DNA of 64,000 nt from Arthrobacter_M sp030063245 (lineage in GTDB: Bacteria > Actinomycetota > Actinomycetes > Actinomycetales > Micrococcaceae). Shown here piece after piece: positions 57,519 through 64,000 of this stretch. Made by a program: the position numbers and the translations under genes. Below the pieces are notes generated by a model. It saw only the letters and a program-made list of their open reading frames with translations, did not search any database and was not told where the DNA came from. Each line of letters begins with the position of its first letter. The first letter of the stretch is position 1. The stretch lies in the NCBI RefSeq assembly GCF_051131705.1, contig NZ_CP180316.1, forward strand, positions 1-64,000, read 5' to 3'.

Positions 57519-58650
57519 GTGTAGCGTGTCGTTGTTTCCTTTGGGTCTGATTGTTTGTCAGACTTGATCCATGGTTTATCTGGCAAAGGCACTTCAGTTG
57601 CGCGACGGGGACCGGGGCGCCCTGGAAGCGTTGACTCGTGGGAATTCTTCCACTGCGACGTTGGCGTTGCGGGCGCGCACGGTTTTGTTGGCTGCTGACG
57701 GGATGCCGAATGTCCAGATTGAGAAGATCACCGGGTTTTCGGCGCCCACGGTTTTGAAGTGGCGCAACCGCTATGCCGAGGGCGGGATCGAGGCCCTGTC
57801 CGATGTCCAGCGCCCGGGCCGGGAGCGGGAGATCGACGAACTCGCCCTGATTGCCGACACCCTGACCAATGACGGGAACCCGCCGGCGGAGCTGGGGATC
57901 TCGCACTGGTCCGCGCGCATCATGGCCGAACGCCACGGAATCTCTTTTTCGTCCGTGGCCCGAATCTGGCGCCGTTGGAAGATCCAGCCGCATCGGATCG
58001 AGACGTTTAAATTCTCCACCGACCCGGCCCTGGAGTCCAAGCTCCGGGACGTGGTGGGCCTGTACATGTCCCCGCCGGAAAACGCGGTGGTGGTGAGCAT
58101 TGATGAGAAGACCCAAATCCAGGCACTGTCCCGCACCGGCCCGGACCAGCCGCTGTCCCCGACCCACCCGCTGCAGCAGACGCACGACTACAAGCGCAAC
58201 GGCACCACCACCTTGTTCGCCGCCTTGGAGGTTCTCACCGGCAAACTCAGCGCGAACGCCTTCTACCCAAAGCACACCAACATCGAGTTCGTCGATTTCC
58301 TGGGCCGGGTCGCCCACGCCCACCCCGGGGTTGAGCTGCATGTCATCTGCGACAACTATGCGACCCATAAGCACCAGAACGTGAAGGACTGGCTGGCCGA
58401 AAACCCGCGCGTGAGCCTGCATTTCACCCCGACCAGCTGTTCCTGGCTGAACATGGTGGAGATCTTCTTCGGGATCATCACCCGCCAGTGCCTCAAACGC
58501 GGAGCATTCAGCTCCGTGAAAGAGCTGGAGGAAACCATGGAACGCTACATCGAGAACTACAACCAGGACGCCAAACCATTCACCTGGACCAAGTCAGCGG
58601 AGTATCTCCTGGGCAAGATGAAACGCAAACAAACCATTAACACGGAACAC
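57519..58650 (+). mobile_element. IS630 family insertion sequence
   Basis: The 1132-base element is bounded by imperfect terminal inverted repeats starting GTGTAGCGTGTCGTTG on the left and, as complement, GTGTTCCGTGTTAATG on the right. TA dinucleotides at 57517-57518 and 58651-58652 are the target duplication typical of IS630. It holds one full transposase gene. It is inserted within a PIN toxin-antitoxin operon. Confidence 0.9.
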
Positions 58651-58653
58651 TAG
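57571..58653 (+). CDS. IS630 family transposase
   Basis: The 360-residue transposase has an N-terminal HTH (MPNVQIEKITGFSAPTVLKW), then DDE residues in VVSIDEKTQIQ, LHVICDNYATHKH and SWLNMVEIFFGIIT. Its stop codon uses the TA target base plus the following G, so the reading frame ends at the element boundary. The gene appears complete, so the element may still be active. Confidence 0.94.
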   Translation: MVYLAKALQLRDGDRGALEALTRGNSSTATLALRARTVLLAADGMPNVQIEKITGFSAPTVLKWRNRYAEGGIEALSDVQRPGREREIDELALIADTLTNDGNPPAELGISHWSARIMAERHGISFSSVARIWRRWKIQPHRIETFKFSTDPALESKLRDVVGLYMSPPENAVVVSIDEKTQIQALSRTGPDQPLSPTHPLQQTHDYKRNGTTTLFAALEVLTGKLSANAFYPKHTNIEFVDFLGRVAHAHPGVELHVICDNYATHKHQNVKDWLAENPRVSLHFTPTSCSWLNMVEIFFGIITRQCLKRGAFSSVKELEETMERYIENYNQDAKPFTWTKSAEYLLGKMKRKQTINTEH

Positions 58654-59111
58654 TCCTGATTGAAACCCAAGGAGTCTTCCAGCTCCCGAAGCTCGTCGAA
58701 TGACTTGCGTTGGTCGCCCAGATGCGACTCTGCGAAGACCCGAAGGTCAGCGCGACTAAATCGAGTATGCGATCCAACTTTGTGGAACGCGATTTCTCCG
58801 CTTGCCGCGAGCTTTAGCAATGTCGGCCGAGAGATACCCAGCATTTTGGAGGCTTCAACGCTTGTCAGGGCTTTCGGCAATTGGGTGATCCCGATTGCAT
58901 GGCCAGAAGCTGCGAGTCGCAGGATGGTCTGCAATAGACCACTCAGGTCGTCGGGCACGATGACCGCCTCTCCGGACGAAGACTGGATCTTGATTTGGAG
59001 ATCGCTGGGATCAACCTCGTGAAAACGCCGAGACATTTCTCTGGCCTCTTCACTTTGCGATGGCGTAACGTCGATCGTGCGAACATTTTGGATGGCGGTA
59101 AGCGCAGCCAT
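58650..59111 (-). CDS. Antitoxin with excisionase-like HTH (partner of PIN toxin)
   Basis: This 153-residue protein has a helix-turn-helix block LTSVEASKMLGISRPTLLKL and a following FHKVGSHTRFSRADLRVFAE, of the excisionase type used by antitoxins of PIN toxins. It lies upstream of the toxin on the minus strand, the usual order, with IS630 now between them. The start ATG 59111 has AAGGAG upstream. It probably represses its own operon. Confidence 0.8.
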   Translation of the reverse strand: MAALTAIQNVRTIDVTPSQSEEAREMSRRFHEVDPSDLQIKIQSSSGEAVIVPDDLSGLLQTILRLAASGHAIGITQLPKALTSVEASKMLGISRPTLLKLAASGEIAFHKVGSHTRFSRADLRVFAESHLGDQRKSFDELRELEDSLGFNQD

Positions 59112-59124
59112 GACAACATCTCCT

Positions 59125-59164
59125 TTTCACTTGTATCAATCATCTGGCATAAGTGAAATAAGTG
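59125..59164 (-). promoter_or_regulatory. Candidate operator and promoter of the PIN antitoxin operon
   Basis: TTTCACTT at 59125-59132 and AAGTGAAA at 59151-59158 form an inverted repeat, and ATAAGTG occurs twice (59149-59155 and 59158-59164) in direct orientation. On the minus strand TTGCAC, then 17 bases, then GATGAT resembles a -35 and -10 pair. The HTH antitoxin probably binds here. Confidence 0.5.
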
Positions 59165-59293
59165 CAAGCGTGGCCACCATCGCGAAAGTAGTGTCGAACC
59201 TCGACAGGAAGGCATCGTTGATGGTCGGAAACGGCCGACGGCGGCGGGCCACCCCCGGCCGAATACCAGCCGCGTGCGTGGGTTGGAGAGCAT

Positions 59294-60358
59294 ATGAAGC
59301 GAATAGGTTTCCTCTCCTTTGACCATTGGGGTCCCCTCCAAGGCTCCGGCACCCGCACGGCGGCGGACGCGCTGCTGCAAAGCATCGACCTGGCCGTGGC
59401 TGCGGAAGAGCTGGGTATAGACGGCGCATTCTTTCGGGTGCATCACTTTGCCCGGCAATTGGCCGCGCCATTCCCGCTGCTGGCCGCGATCGCAGCGAAG
59501 ACCAGCCGGATCGAGATGGGCACCGCCGTGATCGACATGCGCTACGAAAATCCGCTTTATATGGACGAAGAGGCCGCTGCCACGGACCTGATCAGCGCCG
59601 GACGGCTGCAGCTGGGCATCAGCCGTGGTTCACCCGAGCCCGCCCTTGACGGCCCGGCGTCGTTTGGCCACGTTCCGGTGCAGGACGAGACGCAGGCGGA
59701 AATGGCGCGTCGGCACACGGAAGAATTCCGTCATGCCCTCACCGGCGCCGGTATTGCGCGCGCGGGCACGGGCTACCACGGCGGCGGTCCGGCCGCCCTG
59801 CTGCCGGTCCAGCCGTCGTCGCCCGGGCTGGGGGAGCGGATCTGGTGGGGCGCTGGAACCCGCGCAACCGCCGTGTGGGCCGCCCAGCAGGGAATGAACC
59901 TGATGAGTTCCACCCTGCTCACCGAGGACACCGGAGTGCCGTTCGACCAGCTGCAGGCCGAGCAGCTGCGGCTGTTCCACGAGACCTGGAACCAGACGTG
60001 GAGCGGGGCCGGGCAGGAGACCGGGCACGCGCGCCGGCCCCTGACATCGGTCAGCCGCAGCGTGCTGCCCGTGGTCGACGACGAGGACCGCTACTACTTC
60101 GGGCTGCAGGGGCAGGCAGGCAGCCAGGACCAGGTCGGGGTGCTTGATGGCGCCATGTCCCGGTTCGGCAAGAGCTACACCGGCGAGCCGGACGTGCTGG
60201 CCGAACAGCTGGCTGCCGACGAAGCCGTGCAGGCCGCCGATACGCTCCTGCACGCCGTGCCGAACCAGCTTGGCATGGCGTACAACGCCAAGCTGCTGGC
60301 CAACGTCGTGAAGTACATTGCCCCGGCGCTCGGCTGGAAGGCGGCGGCGCCGGCATAG
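59294..60358 (+). CDS. LLM class flavin-dependent oxidoreductase
   Basis: A 354-residue luciferase-like enzyme that uses reduced flavin. It has MKRIGFLSFDHWGPLQGSGT, VAAEELGIDGAFFRVHHFAR, MGTAVIDMRYENPLYMDEEA and GRLQLGISRGSP, all family features, and a C-terminal helix region TLLHAVPNQLGMAYNAKLLA. The ATG has GGAGAG four bases upstream. The 3' quarter is duplicated as a relic at 61476-61713. Substrate unknown. Confidence 0.9.
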   Translation: MKRIGFLSFDHWGPLQGSGTRTAADALLQSIDLAVAAEELGIDGAFFRVHHFARQLAAPFPLLAAIAAKTSRIEMGTAVIDMRYENPLYMDEEAAATDLISAGRLQLGISRGSPEPALDGPASFGHVPVQDETQAEMARRHTEEFRHALTGAGIARAGTGYHGGGPAALLPVQPSSPGLGERIWWGAGTRATAVWAAQQGMNLMSSTLLTEDTGVPFDQLQAEQLRLFHETWNQTWSGAGQETGHARRPLTSVSRSVLPVVDDEDRYYFGLQGQAGSQDQVGVLDGAMSRFGKSYTGEPDVLAEQLAADEAVQAADTLLHAVPNQLGMAYNAKLLANVVKYIAPALGWKAAAPA

Positions 60359-60575
60359 GCGAGTGCGGCTAGGTGCATGACGGCGAGGACGACGGTCGTT
60401 ATTCCCGCAACTAGCAGGCTTTTGGACATCTTGCTGCTGGCACGAGTTGCGATTGACTCTGGAACCCAAAATGCAAACACTCCACCGTTGCCCCGGAAAT
60501 GCAGCTTCAGCAGTTTCATCCCGACATACTCTTAGCCGAAGTACGCGCTGCGGGCGGCGGCGGTTTCCGCGGTTA

Positions 60576-60590
60576 TGTACGTTCTGTACA
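60576..60590. promoter_or_regulatory. Palindrome upstream of the Phd/RelE pair
   Basis: TGTAC, then GTTC, then TGTACA sits 20 bases before the antitoxin start and resembles a toxin-antitoxin operator. Confidence 0.5.
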
Positions 60591-60609
60591 GTGAAGCTAG
60601 TATTAGTTT

Positions 60610-60876
60610 ATGAGTGAGATGAGCGTGACCGACGCACGGAGTCGCTTGTCCGAAGCGGTTGATACAGCCCGGGTCACGCATGAGCCGGTGTACCTGTTGC
60701 GCCACGGCCGACGGGTCGCTGCCTTGATAGATGCAGAGGACCTAGCCAATCTGATCGAGGCTGCGGAGGATCTGGACGACCTGCGGGCCGCAAACGCAGC
60801 CCGGGCGGAGATGGCTGAAAGCGGCCAAGCGCCGATACCTTGGGAAAAAGTTAAGGCTGAACTCGGCCTCACGTGA
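60610..60876 (+). CDS. Phd/YefM family antitoxin
   Basis: The 88-residue protein has the Phd N-terminal DNA-binding fold, MSEMSVTDARSRLSEAVDTA, then EPVYLLRHGRRVAALIDAED, and a toxin-binding helix. ATG 60619 is an alternative start. The stop overlaps the RelE gene by four bases. It blocks the partner toxin and represses the operon. Confidence 0.88.
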   Translation: MSEMSVTDARSRLSEAVDTARVTHEPVYLLRHGRRVAALIDAEDLANLIEAAEDLDDLRAANAARAEMAESGQAPIPWEKVKAELGLT

Positions 60877-61136
60877 TTTATGCCATCCAGATCGCACCGG
60901 CCGCGGCACGCCAATTGCGCAAGCTCCCTCCTGAGTCTCGCCGGCGAATTCAGGCCGCGATCGAATTGCTGGCTGTAACGCCACGCCCTCCGGGCACGAA
61001 AAAGCTCGCCGGGAACACGGGCGATTGGCGTATCAGGACCGGAGACCACCGGATCGTCTATGAAATTCATGACGATCGGCTTGTTGTTCTGGTCGTTGCT
61101 GTGGGCCACCGACGCGGGATTTACCAATCGAAATGA
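60873..61136 (+). CDS. RelE/ParE family toxin
   Basis: The 87-residue protein begins MIYAIQIAPAAARQLRKLPP and ends with GDWRIRTGDHRIVYEIHDDR and LVVAVGHRRGIY, the RelE signature. RelE toxins cleave mRNA on the ribosome, ParE toxins target gyrase; the WRIRTGDHRIVYEI pattern fits RelE better. Overlap with the antitoxin is GTGA. Confidence 0.9.
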   Translation: MIYAIQIAPAAARQLRKLPPESRRRIQAAIELLAVTPRPPGTKKLAGNTGDWRIRTGDHRIVYEIHDDRLVVLVVAVGHRRGIYQSK

Positions 61137-61163
61137 AGGTCAATCTCGTGCTCGGCTGCCTTG

Positions 61164-61371
61164 TCAGCTGGCGGGCGACGTCGTGCCCTTGATAAGCTTG
61201 TGGTTTCGGAACCCGTGGTGCTCGTCCCCGAGTCCTGGCACGTTGACGTTTGCGAATGGAGCCACACGGTAGGGATCATAGAGCTCGGTTTTTAGCTCGC
61301 TAGGAAGGCGATGAGCAAAAGCGTTGATCATCTTAGCCTCAATGGCTTTCACGTCCTGGGCCGGAGCGTAG
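61164..61371 (-). pseudogene. Truncated gene of unknown function
   Basis: The minus strand encodes KAIEAKMINAFAHRLPSELK, then YDPYRVAPFANVNVPGLGDE and ends with HKLIKGTTSPAS and a stop. The reading is coherent but the N-terminus is cut at 61371, where an unrelated duplicated segment begins. It looks like a gene fragment. No family was recognised. Confidence 0.35.
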
Positions 61372-61713
61372 CACGCCACGCGTTTGCACGCCAAGGCATG
61401 ACTCTTCCGCCGCAACACCGTTTTCGATACGGCGTATGTAGGCAGTTCAAACCTCAGCGCTGCGGCCCTGCTGGACAGTCAGGACCAGGTCGGGGTGCTT
61501 GAGGGTGCCATGTCCCGGTTTCGGTAAGAGCTACATTGGCGAGCCGGACGCGTTGGCCGAGCAGCTGGCCGTCGACGAAGCCGTGCGGGCCGCCGATACG
61601 CTGCTGCTGACCGTGCCGAACCAGCTGGGAGTGGAGTGCAACGTCAAGCTGCTGGCCAACGTCGCGAAGTACATTGCCCCGGCGCCCGGCTGGAAGGCGA
61701 CGGCGTCGCATAG
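61372..61713 (+). pseudogene. Fused degenerate copies of two neighbouring genes
   Basis: Bases 61372-61475 align over 104 positions without gaps to 63586-63689 of the phospholipase D-like helicase (for example HATRLHAKAWLFRR region). Bases 61476-61713 align to 60121-60358, the 3' end of the LLM oxidoreductase, including the stop, with one extra T near 61520 and one missing base near 61709. The two are joined exactly at 61475/61476. It is a non-functional composite relic. Confidence 0.85.
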
Positions 61714-61925
61714 GCGTTGGTTCGGGCTAGATGCGGTGCGGTGCGGTTGCGATCAAGACGAGGACGGCGGCGGCGGGGAACGGCGGGTGCGCGGCAAGAC
61801 TCACCGACCTGTCCGGAAGCCCGGCGACCTGCGTTCGTTCCCCGATATCAGCATCGTGGAGGTCGAACTATCCGCCGAACGCTCGCGGACGGCCGCGTCC
61901 CGTTGACCTTGACGAATCAGCGTGA

Positions 61926-61935
61926 TGTGCGCACA
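61926..61935. promoter_or_regulatory. Palindrome upstream of the DUF1778/GNAT pair
   Basis: The perfect 10-base palindrome TGTGCGCACA, followed by TGTACA, lies 23 bases before the antitoxin start and is a candidate operator. Confidence 0.5.
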
Positions 61936-61958
61936 CTGTACATACAAAGGAGAATGTG

Positions 61959-62255
61959 ATGAGTACCAGTTCCCTGCATCCCAAGCCTGTACGAAGCCAG
62001 CGCATCAATGTCAGGGCTACGCCGCGCCAGGAACAGCTGCTGCGCCGGGCCGCTGAAGCTACAGACCGCTCCATGACGGATTTCATCTTGGAAAGTGCCA
62101 GCGTGGAGGCGGAGAGAATACTGGCCGCCCGCCTGTGGTTCGTCGCAGACGAGCTGCAATGGGCCGAGTTCAATCGGCTGCTGGAACTTCCTTTGACATC
62201 CACTGCCAAACTAGCCACGCTGGCACGCCGACCAAGTCCGTTCCAGCGAGAATGA
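61959..62255 (+). CDS. tacA: DUF1778 family antitoxin (TacA-like)
   Basis: The 98-residue protein starts MSTSSLHPKPVRSQRINVRA with the ribbon-helix-helix segment RINVRATPRQEQLLRRAAEA and DRSMTDFILESASVEAE, typical of TacA-type antitoxins. The tail binds the GNAT toxin. ATG 61959 with AGGAG six bases upstream is preferred over GTG 61956. The stop overlaps the toxin ATG as ATGA. Confidence 0.88.
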   Translation: MSTSSLHPKPVRSQRINVRATPRQEQLLRRAAEATDRSMTDFILESASVEAERILAARLWFVADELQWAEFNRLLELPLTSTAKLATLARRPSPFQRE

Positions 62256-62776
62256 GCCAAGCATTGCCTGGCGCGCCCCGGAAGCTGCTGCGCACCGATA
62301 ACCCAGACGCCTTCGCTTCCGGGCCTGAGGAACTGGACGAGTGGCTTCGCAAGTACGCGTTCCAGGATCAGCGCGCGAACAGTGCAGTCACCTATGTATC
62401 CTGCGACGGGAACTCCGTGGTCGGCTACTACGCGATAGCCGTCGGGGCCGTCGCAAAACAGGGAGCTCCGCCGGCAATAACAAAAGGTGGCCCCTCGGAA
62501 ATACCCTGCATTCTTCTGGCCCGTCTAGCAGTGGACAAGCGGTATCAGGGCACCGGACTCGGGACGGGACTCCTTCAGGATGCATTGAAGCGCTCGGTGT
62601 TGGTGAGCGAAAGCGTCGGGGCAATGGCTGTGCTTATCCATGCTCGCGACGCCGCCGCCAGATCATTTTACGACCGGCACGTGGACGCGCATCCTTCCCC
62701 GTTGGATGACCTGCAGCTCATGATTCCCATGCAGGCTCTGCGTGCCGAGTTCGCCGATTTCCTGCCAGGCCGCTGA
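62252..62776 (+). CDS. tacT: GNAT family acetyltransferase toxin (TacT-like)
   Basis: A 174-residue GNAT enzyme with LARLAVDKRYQGTGLGTGLL (acetyl-CoA motif), VLIHARDAAARSFYDRHVDA and a terminal MIPMQALRAEF. TacT toxins acetylate the amino group of aminoacyl-tRNAs and stop translation. It starts at ATG 62252, overlapping its antitoxin. Confidence 0.9.
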   Translation: MSQALPGAPRKLLRTDNPDAFASGPEELDEWLRKYAFQDQRANSAVTYVSCDGNSVVGYYAIAVGAVAKQGAPPAITKGGPSEIPCILLARLAVDKRYQGTGLGTGLLQDALKRSVLVSESVGAMAVLIHARDAAARSFYDRHVDAHPSPLDDLQLMIPMQALRAEFADFLPGR

Positions 62777-62964
62777 ATACCGAATACCGAATAGCGGCTA
62801 CCCGCGGCAGGCAGTCCGTCCATGCGGATGAAGTGCTTGCCGTGCCGCTCGTCCAGGCTATGAGGGACGACGGCGTCAGGCTGGTTCCGGTGCCGACGGA
62901 ACCGGAGCGGCTGGCCAGCGGCCCCCGGTTCCTGAATGTCTCCGGCACCACATACCCTGGCACA

Positions 62965-64000
62965 GTGAACATTAGTGGGGGAGAACCGGCGGAGCTGCTG
63001 GCCGAGGGTCTGTACGAGTCGCTGCGCACGCGCCGGTTGAGCGAGCGGGTGGCCGGGCAACAGGAGCTGTTGTCCGTGTTCGAAGCGGTCGACGACGATG
63101 CATCCCCTGACGTGCTGGCCCGGCACATCGGCGAACTGGCACGCGCGGCGCTTGTGCAGGCCAGACCGGAAGAGCGGGTCGCCCTGGCCAACAATCTCCT
63201 GCACGCGATGCAGCATCCGGACACCATCCACCCGGGTCCGCAGGAACTGAGGTCCCTCACCGCTCCGGCGGGTCTGCGCCGTCGTAATCTCCGCCGCCCC
63301 ACCACCAGGCTGAGCGACGCTGCCCTGCTCACCAACGGCAAGGATGATCCGAACCTCGCCGCGGAGATCCGCACCGAAATGGCCTCCGCCAACCGGGTTG
63401 ATCTGCTCTGCGCCTTCATCCGCTGGACCGGGCTTCGTCTGCTGGAACCGGCACTGGAGGAGCTGCGGGACAGGGGCATCCGGCTGCGCGTCCTGACCAG
63501 CACCTACATGGGTGCCACGGAACGCCGGGCCATCGATGATCTGGTGACCAAGTACGGTGCTGAGGTACGGATCAACTATGAAACCCACGCCACGCGCCTG
63601 CACGCCAAGGCATGGCTCTTCCGCCGCAGCACCGGTTTCGATACGGCCTACGTGGGCAGTTCAAACCTCAGCGCCGCGGCCATGCTGGATGGCCTCGAAT
63701 GGAATGTCCGGCTGTCCTCGGTGGGCACGCCGCGATTGTTGCAGAAGTTCGAAATCACCTTTGACAGTTATTGGGAGCAGCGGGCCTTCCAGCCCTACGA
63801 TCCGGAGAATGACGGCGACAAGCTGGATGCCGCGCTGGCGCGGAATGGCGGGCGGGCAGTAAGCCGACCGGACGCTTTCACGGGTCTGGAGGTGCAGCCG
63901 TACCTTCATCAGCAGGAGATGCTCGAGGACCTTGAATCGGCGCGCGAAATTCACGGCCGGCACCGCAATCTGATAGTCGCCGCGACCGGCACCGGCAAGA
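62965..64000 (+). CDS. DUF3427/PLD-type DEAD/DEAH helicase, cut by the window edge
   Basis: From GTG 62965 the frame stays open to the end. It encodes an N-terminal helical region with AEGLYESLRTRRLSERVAGQ, a phospholipase D-like domain with LHAKAWLFRRSTGFDTAYVG and SSNLSAAAM (HxK and the SSN motif), and the start of a helicase with RNLIVAATGTGK (Walker A). This is the arrangement of PLD-helicase proteins with a C-terminal DUF3427 domain, linked to repair or phage defence. The frame is open upstream of 62965 as well, so the exact start is uncertain. Confidence 0.8.
   Translation, partial: MNISGGEPAELLAEGLYESLRTRRLSERVAGQQELLSVFEAVDDDASPDVLARHIGELARAALVQARPEERVALANNLLHAMQHPDTIHPGPQELRSLTAPAGLRRRNLRRPTTRLSDAALLTNGKDDPNLAAEIRTEMASANRVDLLCAFIRWTGLRLLEPALEELRDRGIRLRVLTSTYMGATERRAIDDLVTKYGAEVRINYETHATRLHAKAWLFRRSTGFDTAYVGSSNLSAAAMLDGLEWNVRLSSVGTPRLLQKFEITFDSYWEQRAFQPYDPENDGDKLDAALARNGGRAVSRPDAFTGLEVQPYLHQQEMLEDLESAREIHGRHRNLIVAATGTGK

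Noticed and set aside
60175..60519. Minus-strand open frame with hydrophobic segment
   Set aside because: It overlaps the conserved end of the LLM oxidoreductase, and its C-terminal half is a shadow of that gene.

Overview
The window is the origin-proximal part of a high-GC actinobacterial chromosome, most likely a member of the Micrococcaceae (Arthrobacter and relatives). It opens with dnaA, an oriC-like intergenic region, dnaN, a gnd-type 6-phosphogluconate dehydrogenase, recF, a DUF721 (DciA-like) gene, gyrB, gyrA and a DUF3566 membrane protein. tRNA-Ile, a 39-residue DLW-39 gene and tRNA-Ala follow. The gnd gene between dnaN and recF, plus CrgA and the PASTA-kinase cluster further on, give the actinobacterial assignment. 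The genus is inferred, not proven.

From 12 to 21 kb there is a mix of membrane, sugar-transfer, folding and small low-complexity proteins: EamA transporter, family 2 glycosyltransferase, an 11-residue-repeat protein, cyclophilin, rhomboid protease, flavin reductase, SRPBCC protein and a GDYG-repeat protein. At 17.30-17.53 kb lies a second dense cluster of DnaA-box-like sequences, about 15.6 kb from oriC. From 20.2 to 31.4 kb is the conserved growth and division cluster: crgA, pabA/trpG, then fhaA-fhaB-pstP-rodA-pbpA-pknA-pknB read leftward. The first six genes of that cluster overlap by about 4 bases each, so they are probably translationally coupled.

At 31.77 kb a tRNA-Leu gene has been used as an integration site. 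A 22-bp copy of its 3' end recurs at 36.84 kb, and the 5 kb between holds a degraded integrative element: an integrase C-terminal remnant, a terminase remnant, a large transposase-like gene and small unknown genes. A broken YefM/YoeB toxin-antitoxin relic lies just outside.

From 37 to 56.8 kb are metabolic and housekeeping genes: an Old Yellow Enzyme, a GMC oxidoreductase with its small subunit, a SWIM-SNF2 helicase next to a TM0106-type nuclease-helicase, an HD hydrolase, MarR and PPOX genes, an SGNH hydrolase, a polar amino acid ABC transporter and a TetR-type regulator whose N-terminus looks frameshifted.

The last 7 kb is accessory DNA. It holds a PIN toxin split from its HTH antitoxin by an IS630 element, a luciferase-like flavin oxidoreductase, a Phd/RelE pair, a fused degenerate copy of two neighbouring genes, a DUF1778/GNAT (TacAT-like) pair, and the start of a phospholipase-D-like DUF3427 helicase that runs off the window. 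No CRISPR array or rRNA gene was seen.
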